Part shown: positions 1 to 6,355 of the stretch, in pieces
Layout of the letters: each line of letters begins with the position of its first letter
Numbering within the stretch: position 1 is the stretch's first letter
From: Flavobacteriaceae bacterium
GTDB lineage: Bacteria > Bacteroidota > Bacteroidia > Flavobacteriales > Flavobacteriaceae
Direction of reading: 5' to 3'
NCBI GenBank assembly: GCA_030613745.1
Contig: JAUWLK010000155.1
Location: forward strand, 1 to 6,434
Length of the DNA: 6,434 nt
The notes under the pieces: generated by a model
Seen by the model: the letters and a program-made list of their open reading frames with translations, nothing else
The model's database searches: none
Told to the model about the DNA's origin: nothing
Made by a program: the position numbers and the translations under genes

Positions 1-962
1 GCTGATTTCAAGCCTGCAACTCCACCACCACCAGTACTAAACACGTGACCAATATCATAATTTCCAGAACCAATTACATCATCACATGTTGTTTGGTTTT
101 CAACTAACATTGCTAATCCATCATCATTTGAATATGGATCAGTATCCGAATCTAAAAAAATTATATCTTCATTATTAGGCACAAGTTGCATCGTGATTGC
201 CAAATCATTTTCATAAATAGCATTCACTCTTGTCATAGCAGTTGTCATTGCCGCCAAAACTATTACTTTTTTTTGAGCTTCAGTTCCAGCCGATCCTCCA
301 GCTACATCTATATGATATTGAGAATATTCACCAGTAGAAGCTAATGCCAAACGATAAGTTCTCAGCTTTTTATCATTTATAGTTTTAAAACTCAAACTTG
401 ATTTTTTTAGAGTTTCATAATTCTTGGTAAAGCATTTAAAATCATTATTTTCTATATTCAATTCTTTACGTGCATACACTCTATAGTTTTCTTTATCTTT
501 TGAGATAGGATCAATATATTGTACATTTCTATCTTTAGTAACTAGCATTGCATGTAAGCCTAACTCATTAAAACTAAACCTTAATTTAATAGAATTATCA
601 TCTGTTCCTACTCCAACAAATGATTTATTATTAGGGTATTTTTTTGCTAAATCAGGATGCATAACCGGAGCTTCTTTTACCAAAAAAGATATCATTTTAC
701 CATTTTCATCAGGAAATTGCATCTTAAAACTAGAGGACTTCAAGTCAATTTCTCTATTTGGCGCATTTTGTAAGTTATTTTTAAAATCGGTTAATTTCAA
801 ATGAAAAGTTTGATATTTTTTAATATTGGCTTTTCTTTGAAGCTGAGTATTGCTTATTTTTGCTTCATCAATTTTTGACCACAAATTTTTTTGTTGTGCA
901 AACAATTGATTGGTAAATAAAAAAAGAAATAAAAATAGTAATTTGATGTAATTTTTAACCAT
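1..962 (-). CDS. Secreted reprolysin-like zinc metalloprotease, N-terminal part (runs off left edge)
   Basis: An uninterrupted reading frame runs from the ATG at 962 down to the window edge, giving 320 complete residues. Residues 1-22 form a typical signal peptide: MVKNY, then a Leu/Phe-rich hydrophobic stretch, then LFA before the probable cleavage at A22/Q23. Residues 23 to about 195 look like a propeptide-type region. From about residue 201 the sequence matches what I know of flavobacterial reprolysin-like metallopeptidases: RTYRLALASTGEY (201-213), MTRVNAIYENDLA in the 240s, a DSDTDPYSNDDG segment near 270-282, and NYDIGHVFSTGGGG (301-314). In that family the zinc-binding HExxHxxGxxH motif follows soon after, so it should lie just outside the window, as should any C-terminal type IX secretion sorting domain. 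The likely role is an exported protease; the substrate is unknown. It is transcribed divergently from the lipoprotein gene. Family assignment is strong from sequence memory; catalytic competence cannot be judged here. Confidence 0.9.
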   Translation of the reverse strand, partial: MVKNYIKLLFLFLFLFTNQLFAQQKNLWSKIDEAKISNTQLQRKANIKKYQTFHLKLTDFKNNLQNAPNREIDLKSSSFKMQFPDENGKMISFLVKEAPVMHPDLAKKYPNNKSFVGVGTDDNSIKLRFSFNELGLHAMLVTKDRNVQYIDPISKDKENYRVYARKELNIENNDFKCFTKNYETLKKSSLSFKTINDKKLRTYRLALASTGEYSQYHIDVAGGSAGTEAQKKVIVLAAMTTAMTRVNAIYENDLAITMQLVPNNEDIIFLDSDTDPYSNDDGLAMLVENQTTCDDVIGSGNYDIGHVFSTGGGGVAGLKS

Positions 963-988
963 TTCAAATTTATTTGAATATGTTTTTA

Positions 989-996
989 CAAATTTA
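989..996 (-). promoter_or_regulatory. Candidate -7 element (TAAATTTG) for the metalloprotease gene
   Basis: On the minus strand this octamer fits the Bacteroidetes -7 consensus TAnnTTTG exactly and ends 26 nt before the ATG at 962, which would give a short leader. No clear TTTG -33 element is present about 19 nt further upstream; only a T-rich GTTTTT run is there. The same octamer recurs at 965-972, but that copy is only 2 nt from the ATG and too close to be this gene's promoter. AT-rich DNA yields such matches by chance, so this is tentative. Confidence 0.4.
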
Positions 997-1051
997 GGAA
1001 ATTTATTTTAAGAAAAACCTCTAATAAATTACACTTACTAAAATCCGTTTT

Positions 1052-1570
1052 ATGAAATTTACTTATTTAATTATATTTATTCATTTAGTTATTAGTTGTA
1101 AAACACAACCAAAACTTACGCAAAACAATCATCTTGTACTTCAAAATATTAATTGCCCAGAAGGAGGTGATTGTGTGTTTGAAGTTTTAAAAGATTCTAA
1201 TTTACAAATTAAAACAGATGAATTTGGAAAGCTTTATCCCGAAATTATTCCTGGAGATAAATTGGTAATTAAATATCAATTCAAAAAAGATGAAATTAAA
1301 AATACAGCTGACAGCAATTATTCTGAATTTGTTTATTTTGAAATTAACAAGGATGATAAACAACTCATTTTAAAAGATGTAGAACTACAAAAAGTGAAAA
1401 TGCTATTTGGCAGAATTTGTTTTTGCAGAGGAGCTATGGGTTATTTTAAAGTTACAGAAGGAGATTTATTTTTATCTAATTACGACCATAAATTGCAAAT
1501 AGACTTGAAATTTAATGTAAAGAAAATTCCTCAAATTGTAACCGAAATAAAAGAAAGCATAAAGTATTAA
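1052..1570 (+). CDS. Hypothetical lipoprotein with two cysteine pairs
   Basis: A 172-residue protein whose N-terminus is a lipoprotein signal: MKFTY, a hydrophobic stretch, then the lipobox LVISC with C16 as the lipidated cysteine. The mature protein should therefore be anchored in the envelope facing the periplasm or cell surface. The rest is soluble, mixed and probably mainly beta-strand, with no further membrane segment. Four cysteines remain after C16: C35 and C41 in NCPEGGDC, and C123 and C125 in RICFCRG. Paired cysteines in an exported protein suggest disulfides or a metal site, but this is inference. I recall similar uncharacterised proteins in flavobacteria and cannot name a domain. 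The ATG at 1052 is the only start giving a signal peptide. No clear promoter octamer lies in the 89-nt divergent gap on this strand; TATGTTTT at 979-986 is a one-mismatch match. It is monocistronic or leads weakly into ribF, 138 nt downstream. Confidence 0.85.
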   Translation: MKFTYLIIFIHLVISCKTQPKLTQNNHLVLQNINCPEGGDCVFEVLKDSNLQIKTDEFGKLYPEIIPGDKLVIKYQFKKDEIKNTADSNYSEFVYFEINKDDKQLILKDVELQKVKMLFGRICFCRGAMGYFKVTEGDLFLSNYDHKLQIDLKFNVKKIPQIVTEIKESIKY

Positions 1571-1680
1571 CTGGTATGATGGCAGCTAGTCTTTGCATCA
1601 GGTATTCAGTAAAACTTATGACTATAACCAATAAAAAAACTAAACACTACAATTAAACATTCCATTTTAAAACTTTTAAT

Positions 1681-1688
1681 TACTTTTG
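1681..1688 (+). promoter_or_regulatory. Candidate -7 element (TACTTTTG) for ribF
   Basis: An exact match to TAnnTTTG, ending 20 nt before the GTG start of ribF, a spacing that would give a leader of roughly 15 nt. A convincing TTTG -33 box is missing at the expected distance. The position in a 138-nt gap, close to the start of a housekeeping gene, supports it. Confidence 0.5.
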
Positions 1689-1708
1689 AAATCTCTAAAA
1701 AAAGATTC

Positions 1709-2644
1709 GTGAAAGTTCATCATACCATTAAAAATTTTAAAGAAAAAAAGCATTCTACAATTTTAACGATTGGAACATTTGATGGAGTACATGTTGGTCA
1801 TCAAAAAATTATTTCTCGATTAAATCAAATCAAAACAAAAAGTAAAGACAAATCAATAATTTTAACTTTTTTTCCTCATCCACGAAGAATAATACATTTT
1901 GGAAATGAAATTAAAATGTTAACCACAATTGATGAAAAAATTCAACTATTGGATAAATTTGGTTTAGATCATTTAGTTATTGAACCTTTTACCAAAGAAT
2001 TTTCACGATTATCTGCTATAGATTTTATAAAAAATATTTTAATCAAACAATTGAATATTAAAACATTAATTATTGGTTATGATCACCGTTTTGGAAAAAA
2101 TAGAGAAGGTGATTTTGAACAATTACAAGAATATGGTGATTTGTACCATTTTGATGTAGAAGAAATTACTGTCCAAGAAATTGAAAATGTTTCAGTTAGT
2201 TCGACTAAAATTAGAAAAGCTATTGAAAAAGGCAATATTGAAAAGGCAAATTCTTATTTGGGTTATAATTATTTGTTAACCGGTGAAATTGTTAAGGGTA
2301 AAGGATTGGGTAGAAAATTAAATTTTCCAACCATAAATTTACATATCAAAGAAGCATATAAACTCATTCCTAAAACTGGCGTTTATATAACAAAATCATT
2401 AATAAATAACAAGGCTGTTTTTGGTATAATGAACATAGGTTTTCGGCCAACAGTTGAAGGGAAAAACCAAACAATTGAAATCCACCTTTTAGATTTTCAA
2501 GAAGATTTGTACGGTAAAAAAATGCAAATTGAAATACTAAAACGTTTAAGAGATGAGCAAAAATTTGATTCTATAGAAAACTTAACCCAGCAAATTAAAA
2601 AAGATGAATCTTTTGCCAGAGATTGGATAAAAAATCAAAATTGA
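1709..2644 (+). CDS. ribF: Bifunctional riboflavin kinase / FAD synthetase
   Basis: A cytosolic enzyme that phosphorylates riboflavin to FMN and adenylylates FMN to FAD. The 311-residue length is normal for bacterial RibF. The N-terminal nucleotidyltransferase domain (about 1-182) shows GTFDGVHVGH (22-31) with the HxGH signature at 28-31, FFPHPRR (54-60), GYDHRFGKNREGD (123-135) and SSTKIR (164-169). The C-terminal flavokinase domain (about 187-310) shows GKGLGRKLNFPTIN (197-210), MNIGFRPTV (241-249) and EIHLLDF (257-263), which includes the conserved glutamate E257. The usual PTAN motif reads PTIN here, keeping P, T and N. The start is GTG: the frame is closed by TAA at 1625-1627, no ATG lies between, the next internal Met is at residue 71 and would destroy the HxGH motif, and the residues after GTG (KVHHTIKNF) resemble normal RibF N-termini. 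serS follows 72 nt downstream with its own promoter-like element. Confidence 0.96.
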   Translation: MKVHHTIKNFKEKKHSTILTIGTFDGVHVGHQKIISRLNQIKTKSKDKSIILTFFPHPRRIIHFGNEIKMLTTIDEKIQLLDKFGLDHLVIEPFTKEFSRLSAIDFIKNILIKQLNIKTLIIGYDHRFGKNREGDFEQLQEYGDLYHFDVEEITVQEIENVSVSSTKIRKAIEKGNIEKANSYLGYNYLLTGEIVKGKGLGRKLNFPTINLHIKEAYKLIPKTGVYITKSLINNKAVFGIMNIGFRPTVEGKNQTIEIHLLDFQEDLYGKKMQIEILKRLRDEQKFDSIENLTQQIKKDESFARDWIKNQN

Positions 2645-2686
2645 TATTATTCTACAATTACAATTCCATATTCTATTTTCATTCTT

Positions 2687-2694
2687 TACCTTTG
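2687..2694 (+). promoter_or_regulatory. Candidate -7 element (TACCTTTG) for serS
   Basis: An exact TAnnTTTG match, ending 22 nt before the serS ATG. The same octamer, TACCTTTG, precedes the TPR gene at 4378-4385. No clear TTTG lies 17-23 nt upstream. The element sits at the downstream end of a T/C/A tract with a weak 7-nt rhythm (about 2650-2698). It suggests serS can be transcribed independently of ribF even though the intergenic gap is only 72 nt. Confidence 0.55.
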
Positions 2695-2716
2695 CAATCT
2701 TAAAAAAACAAAATTT

Positions 2717-3991
2717 ATGTTAACTGTTGCTTTTATACGAGAAAATAAAGACTTAGTTTTAAATGGTTTAGCCGTTAGGAATTTTACTGATGCTGAAAAT
2801 ATTATCAATCAGGTTATTGAAAAAGATGCTTCGCGTAGAGCCACACAAGCCAAATTAGACAATGCATTGTCTGAAAGCAATAAATTATCTAAAGAAATTG
2901 GCATATTATTTAAATCTGGTGAAGTTCAAAAAGCAAATATAGTTAAAGAAAAAACCGGTCAATTAAAAGAATTAACAAAAACATTGAATGAAAAACTATC
3001 AGCATACGAAGCTGAATTAAGTGATTTATTGTACCAAATTCCAAATATTCCTAATAAATTGGTTCCTTCAGGAAACTCAGAGAACGATAATGAAACTGTT
3101 TTTAGAGAAGGTGATATTCCTAAATTACATGATGGTGCTTTACCACATTGGGAATTGGCAAAAAAATATGACATTATTGATTTTGAATTGGGTAATAAAA
3201 TTACAGGTGCAGGATTTCCTGTTTACAAAGGTAAAGGTGCAAAATTACAACGTGCATTAATCGCTTATTTTCTCGATAAAAATAGCGAAGCTGGTTATAC
3301 CGAGGTACAACCTCCACTTTTAATTAATGAAGCTTCTGGTATTGGTACTGGGCAATTACCAGATAAAGAAGGGCAAATGTATCATGTAGGAATTGACAAT
3401 TTATACTTGATTCCAACTGCTGAAGTTCCTGTTACTAATTTTTACAGAGATGTATTATTAAAAGAAAGTGATTTCCCAATTTGCAACACAGCCTATACAC
3501 CATGCTTTCGTCGTGAAGCAGGTTCTTATGGTGCACATGTTCGCGGTTTAAACAGGTTACATCAATTTGATAAAGTTGAAATTGTAAGAATTGAACATCC
3601 TGATAAATCTTACGAAGCTCTTGAAGACATGGTTAATCACGTAAAAGGATTATTGCAAGAATTAAAATTACCATTTAGAATTTTACGCTTATGCGGAGGA
3701 GATTTAGGATTTACATCAGCTTTAACTTATGATTTTGAAGTGTTTTCAACTGCTCAAGACCGTTGGCTAGAGGTTAGTTCAGTTTCAAATTTTGAAACTT
3801 TTCAAGCCAATCGTTTAAAATTACGTTTTAAAAATAAGGAAGGTAAAAGTCAGTTAGCACACACTTTAAATGGAAGTTCTTTAGCTTTACCTAGAGTTTT
3901 AGCCGGATTATTGGAAAATTATCAAACAGTAGATGGAATTAAAATCCCTGAAGTTTTGGTAAAATATACCGGATTTGAAATAATAAATTAG
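2717..3991 (+). CDS. serS: Serine--tRNA ligase (seryl-tRNA synthetase)
   Basis: A class II aminoacyl-tRNA synthetase that charges tRNA-Ser (and tRNA-Sec where present) with serine in the cytosol. At 424 residues it has the normal bacterial length. Residues 1 to about 110 carry the N-terminal antiparallel coiled-coil arm, seen as Lys/Glu/Leu-rich helices at roughly 27-108, ending in the typical QIPNIPNKLVP (107-117). The catalytic core follows: GAGFPVYKGKGAKLQRAL (164-181) around motif 1, EVQPPLL (196-202), the serine-binding PTAEVPVTN (233-241), motif 2 from FRREAGSYGAHVRGLNR (264-280) with HQFDKVEI after it, EVSSVSNF (352-359), and motif 3 LNGSSLALPRVLAGLLENYQ (384-403). All key residues are present. 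The ATG at 2717 gives the usual short start before the arm (MLTVAFIREN). The neighbour upstream is ribF; a small gene on the opposite strand converges on it downstream. Confidence 0.98.
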   Translation: MLTVAFIRENKDLVLNGLAVRNFTDAENIINQVIEKDASRRATQAKLDNALSESNKLSKEIGILFKSGEVQKANIVKEKTGQLKELTKTLNEKLSAYEAELSDLLYQIPNIPNKLVPSGNSENDNETVFREGDIPKLHDGALPHWELAKKYDIIDFELGNKITGAGFPVYKGKGAKLQRALIAYFLDKNSEAGYTEVQPPLLINEASGIGTGQLPDKEGQMYHVGIDNLYLIPTAEVPVTNFYRDVLLKESDFPICNTAYTPCFRREAGSYGAHVRGLNRLHQFDKVEIVRIEHPDKSYEALEDMVNHVKGLLQELKLPFRILRLCGGDLGFTSALTYDFEVFSTAQDRWLEVSSVSNFETFQANRLKLRFKNKEGKSQLAHTLNGSSLALPRVLAGLLENYQTVDGIKIPEVLVKYTGFEIIN

Positions 3992-3998
3992 TTGTTAA

Positions 3999-4019
3999 GC
4001 TTATTCGTACGCCATAAGC
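3999..4019. other. Short inverted repeat between serS and the convergent small gene
   Basis: GCTTAT (3999-4004) and ATAAGC (4014-4019) are perfect complements flanking a 9-nt loop that itself contains the palindrome CGTACG (4006-4011). It starts 7 nt after the serS stop codon and 33 nt beyond the stop of the convergent small ORF, where a bidirectional terminator would be expected. The stem is only 6 bp with two G-C pairs, and no T-run follows on either strand, so it is at best a weak terminator. Confidence 0.2.
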
Positions 4020-4051
4020 AAAACAGTAATATTTAAATATAACTCTTAAAC

Positions 4052-4186
4052 TTAAGAAGCTTCTATCAATCTTTTATAATGATTCATAATCAATAAATCA
4101 TTTAAATAAGCATTGATCTGACCTCTTTTCATATTGTTTTTTGCACTTTTTTTCGCTCTTTCGTAAAATTTTGTTATTTCGTTCAT
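4052..4186 (-). CDS. Small basic hypothetical protein (44 aa)
   Basis: A minus-strand frame from ATG (4186) to TAA (4052) encodes 44 residues beginning MNEITKFYERAKKSAKNNMK and ending in NHYKRLIEAS. It has six Lys and three Arg against three Glu and one Asp, about +5 net, and lacks Cys, Trp and Pro. The first 20 residues and the last 20 both look like helices, joined at RGQ (21-23), suggesting a small helical hairpin. It is in a 399-nt gap that otherwise has no gene, is convergent with serS and divergent from the TPR gene. I have a vague memory of short flavobacterial proteins with the pattern RAKxSAxxxMxxGQxxAYLxxLxxMNxYKR, which raises confidence that it is real, but I cannot confirm this. 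No function can be assigned. No TAnnTTTG element is found on the minus strand upstream of 4186. Confidence 0.65.
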   Translation of the reverse strand: MNEITKFYERAKKSAKNNMKRGQINAYLNDLLIMNHYKRLIEAS

Positions 4187-4349
4187 GATATAAAAAATTT
4201 GTTATTGATATCTATACTGTTAAGACAGCACTTTTTAATAAACGTTACATTTTAAGAAATATTTTATTAAAATTTTAACATTATCAAGCTTTTACATATT
4301 TAAACGCAAAAAACATAATGGAAAATCATGGAAATTTATTTTTTTAGTT

Positions 4350-4384
4350 GAACTTTTGTCTTTCAACTTTTAACTTTTACCTTT
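4350..4384 (+). repeat. Five phased 7-nt repeats (NNNCTTT) covering the TPR gene promoter
   Basis: Five consecutive heptamers begin at 4350, 4357, 4364, 4371 and 4378. All five end in CTTT (4353-4356, 4360-4363, 4367-4370, 4374-4377, 4381-4384), and three of the five have the form NAACTTT. The -33-like TTTG starts inside the first unit and the -7-like TACCTTTG begins exactly with the fifth. The repeat ends 6 nt before the ATG. Confidence 0.75.
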
Positions 4385-4385
4385 G
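4355..4385 (+). promoter_or_regulatory. Near-perfect Bacteroidetes promoter (TTTG-N19-TACCTTTG) of the TPR gene
   Basis: TTTG at 4355-4358, a 19-nt spacer and TACCTTTG at 4378-4385 fit the known Bacteroidetes sigma consensus in both boxes and spacing. It is the best promoter in the window. The -7 element ends only 5 nt before the ATG at 4391, so transcription would begin at or within a few bases of the start codon, implying a leaderless or nearly leaderless message. The whole promoter lies in the 7-nt repeat at 4350-4384. Confidence 0.7.
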
Positions 4386-4390
4386 ACAAC

Positions 4391-6187
4391 ATGCAAAAAA
4401 TATTATTAATTTTTCTCTTCCTTTTTTCCTTATCTACTTTTGCTCAAAAGATAGAATTGGCAAATTCTTATTTTAAAAAAGGTGAATACGAAAAAGCCAT
4501 AATGTTGTATAGACCTTTACATGAAAAAAATCCAATACGTCGCGATTATTTTAAAAAACTATTAACCAGCTACCAACAAATTGAAAAATATGATATTGCT
4601 GATGATTTATTACAAAAACAAATTAAGAAATTTCCAGATCAAGTTTATTTAAATGTTGAAATAGGCTATAACTACCAATTGCAAAATAAAATTGATCAAG
4701 CTAATAGTTACTACATAAAATCTTTAAATTACGTTAGAAAAAATCCAAATTTCTGTTTTGCTATCGGGCAAATTTTCAAACAAAATCATTTATTAGATTA
4801 CGCCTTAGAATCTTATAAAATAGCTAAAAGTTTAAACCCAAAATTAAACACAGAAATTAGAGAAGCTCAAATTTATGGTGAAAAAGGAGACTTAGAAAAA
4901 ATGTTTAACTCTTACCTAAATCTGATTGAAAAAAATGAAAAATATTATCCTTCTATACAAAGATATATAGCATTATTCATTACTGATGACAATAAAGATC
5001 AAACCAATATTTTATTTAAAAAACTTCTTTTAAAAAGAGCTCAAAACAATCCTAATAATTCTTGGAATATTTTATTAAGCTGGTTGTACATGCAACAAAA
5101 GGAATACGATAAAGCTTTTATACAAGAAAAATCTTTATTTAAACGTAATCCTATAAATCTAATCCGAATTCAAGAAGTTGGTATTGTTTCCTATGAAAAT
5201 AAAGATTTAGAAACAGCACAAGCTATTTTTAAATTTATTTTAGAGAACAGCCTTAAAATTTTTATTGATCAAAAAACTGTTTTGCAATCTCAAATCTATT
5301 TGTTACAAATTGATAATGAATTAGCAACTTCAAATAATGAAGTTGATAGCGTAAATAAAAAATTCCAAAACTTATTGCAACAATACGGACTAAATAATAC
5401 TACTATTGATTTGCAAATAGCTTATGCAAATTTTTTAAGTTTTACTTATGATCAACCTAAAAAAGCAATTCAAATTTTAACCGAAGCTATACCTTTAGCA
5501 AATTCAAAATTACAAAAGGGATCAATCCAAATTAATTTTGCAGATATTTTGGTTTATAATAATCAATTTAATCAAGCGTTAATTTTGTATTCGCAAGTGC
5601 AAACCGATTTAAAAAATAGCACTTTAGCACAAACTGCGAGATTTAAAATAGCTCAAACATCATATTTTAAAGGCGATTTTAAATGGGCGCAAATTCAGCT
5701 AAAAGTATTAAAATCATCAACTTCGCAACTTATTGCTAATGACGCTTTAAATCTAAATTTACTCATTAACAACAATATAGTGAATGATAGTATTCAAGAT
5801 GCTTTAAAAATTTATGCTAAGGCTGATTTATTAGCTTATCAAAATAAAAACAAACAAGCTATTGAGACTTTAAATATAATATTGAAAAACTTTAAAGGTC
5901 ATGTTATTGAAGATGATGCTTTATTTAAACAAGCCGAATTATTAACTAAAACAGAAAATTATTTTCAAGCTGAAAATAATTATTTAAAAATTATTGAAAT
6001 TTATCATGAAAGTATCTTAATTGATAGTACTTATTATTATTTAGCCGAATTATATTTAAACAAAATAAACAAACCAGAGGAAGCTAAGGAAATGTATCAA
6101 AAAATAATTTTTGAACATCCTTCAAGTATTTATTTAGTTGATGCTCGTAAAAAATACAGAAAATTAAGAGGTGATGATATTCAATAA
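4391..6187 (+). CDS. Exported tetratricopeptide (TPR) repeat protein
   Basis: A 598-residue protein with a signal peptide at 1-18 (MQK, Leu/Phe-rich core, STFA before Q19), so it should act in the periplasm or envelope. The mature part is almost wholly alpha-helical repeats of TPR type. Clear units include one at about 20-53 (ANSYFKKGEYEKAIMLY), units at about 86-152, one around 264-290, one at 381-408 (FADILVYNNQFNQALILY), one at 416-440 (KIAQTSYFKGDFKWAQIQL), and a C-terminal set from about 478 to 585 that ends AELYLNKINKPEEAKEMYQK, which resembles BamD/YbgF-type repeats. No catalytic domain is seen; a scaffold or adaptor role in an envelope complex is the natural inference, with the partner unknown. 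The start is fixed by the signal peptide, because the next Met is residue 38. It lies between serS and rsmA, 168 nt before rsmA. Codon and base use match the neighbours. Confidence 0.9.
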   Translation: MQKILLIFLFLFSLSTFAQKIELANSYFKKGEYEKAIMLYRPLHEKNPIRRDYFKKLLTSYQQIEKYDIADDLLQKQIKKFPDQVYLNVEIGYNYQLQNKIDQANSYYIKSLNYVRKNPNFCFAIGQIFKQNHLLDYALESYKIAKSLNPKLNTEIREAQIYGEKGDLEKMFNSYLNLIEKNEKYYPSIQRYIALFITDDNKDQTNILFKKLLLKRAQNNPNNSWNILLSWLYMQQKEYDKAFIQEKSLFKRNPINLIRIQEVGIVSYENKDLETAQAIFKFILENSLKIFIDQKTVLQSQIYLLQIDNELATSNNEVDSVNKKFQNLLQQYGLNNTTIDLQIAYANFLSFTYDQPKKAIQILTEAIPLANSKLQKGSIQINFADILVYNNQFNQALILYSQVQTDLKNSTLAQTARFKIAQTSYFKGDFKWAQIQLKVLKSSTSQLIANDALNLNLLINNNIVNDSIQDALKIYAKADLLAYQNKNKQAIETLNIILKNFKGHVIEDDALFKQAELLTKTENYFQAENNYLKIIEIYHESILIDSTYYYLAELYLNKINKPEEAKEMYQKIIFEHPSSIYLVDARKKYRKLRGDDIQ

Positions 6188-6245
6188 CTAATGGTAATTG
6201 GTAAAATAGTAATTCTGTCACAAATAAATGTCTATTATATTCAAC

Positions 6246-6308
6246 TTTTTTATCTTCGCTATTTTCTTCTTAATTCTTACTCCTTTCTTCTACTCCCGTT
6301 TTCTTTTA
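6246..6308 (+). repeat. Pyrimidine-rich tract with degenerate 7-nt periodicity upstream of rsmA
   Basis: Between the TPR gene and rsmA, about 63 nt are almost entirely T and C. Cut into sevens from 6246 (for example TTCTTAA at 6267 and TTCTTAC at 6274), nine units carry T at positions 1 and 4 in eight of nine, and A never occurs at positions 1, 3 or 4. This resembles a decayed heptamer repeat like the one before the TPR gene. In DNA this T-rich the pattern could be partly chance. Confidence 0.4.
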
Positions 6309-6331
6309 CTAAATTAAATATAAACTTTGCG

Positions 6332-6339
6332 TAACTTTG
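6332..6339 (+). promoter_or_regulatory. Candidate -7 element (TAACTTTG) for rsmA
   Basis: An exact TAnnTTTG match ending 16 nt before the rsmA ATG. A TTTA at 6305-6308, 23 nt upstream, is a poor -33 candidate. AACTTTG occurs twice here, at 6323-6329 and 6333-6339, exactly 10 nt apart. Confidence 0.5.
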
Positions 6340-6355
6340 AATAAATTTAAGAATA

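Noticed and set aside
267..274. T8 run in the metalloprotease gene as a phase-variable tract
   Set aside because: Eight bases is common in such AT-rich DNA, it codes in frame for Lys-Lys after Gln, and the frame is intact on both sides; there is no sign of slippage.
965..972. Second TAAATTTG octamer on the minus strand as a promoter
   Set aside because: It ends 2 nt before the ATG at 962; transcription would start inside the coding region and lose the signal peptide start.
1571..1640. Locally GC-richer segment after the lipoprotein gene with TGATG/CATCA complementarity
   Set aside because: The possible stem is 5 bp with a long loop and no T-run, and the antisense frame starting here (ATGCAAAGACTAG) soon overlaps the lipoprotein gene and stops. 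Neither a terminator nor a gene can be supported.
2959..3174. 71-codon open frame on the minus strand inside serS
   Set aside because: It lies wholly within the well-conserved serS frame, has no signal or domain, and its composition is what an antisense shadow gives.
3021..3260. 79-codon open frame on the plus strand inside serS, other frame
   Set aside because: It is an out-of-frame shadow of serS with no recognisable protein features; serS is intact, so it is not a frameshift fragment.
4055..4064. Perfect 10-nt palindrome AGAAGCTTCT
   Set aside because: It falls in the last codons of the small ORF, is a single site with no partner elsewhere noticed, and short palindromes are expected by chance.
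4318..4347. Nine-codon ATG frame (MENHGNLFF) upstream of the TPR gene, possibly a regulatory leader peptide
   Set aside because: The strong promoter at 4355-4385 lies downstream of it, so it would not be in the main transcript; it also has no attenuator-like structure.
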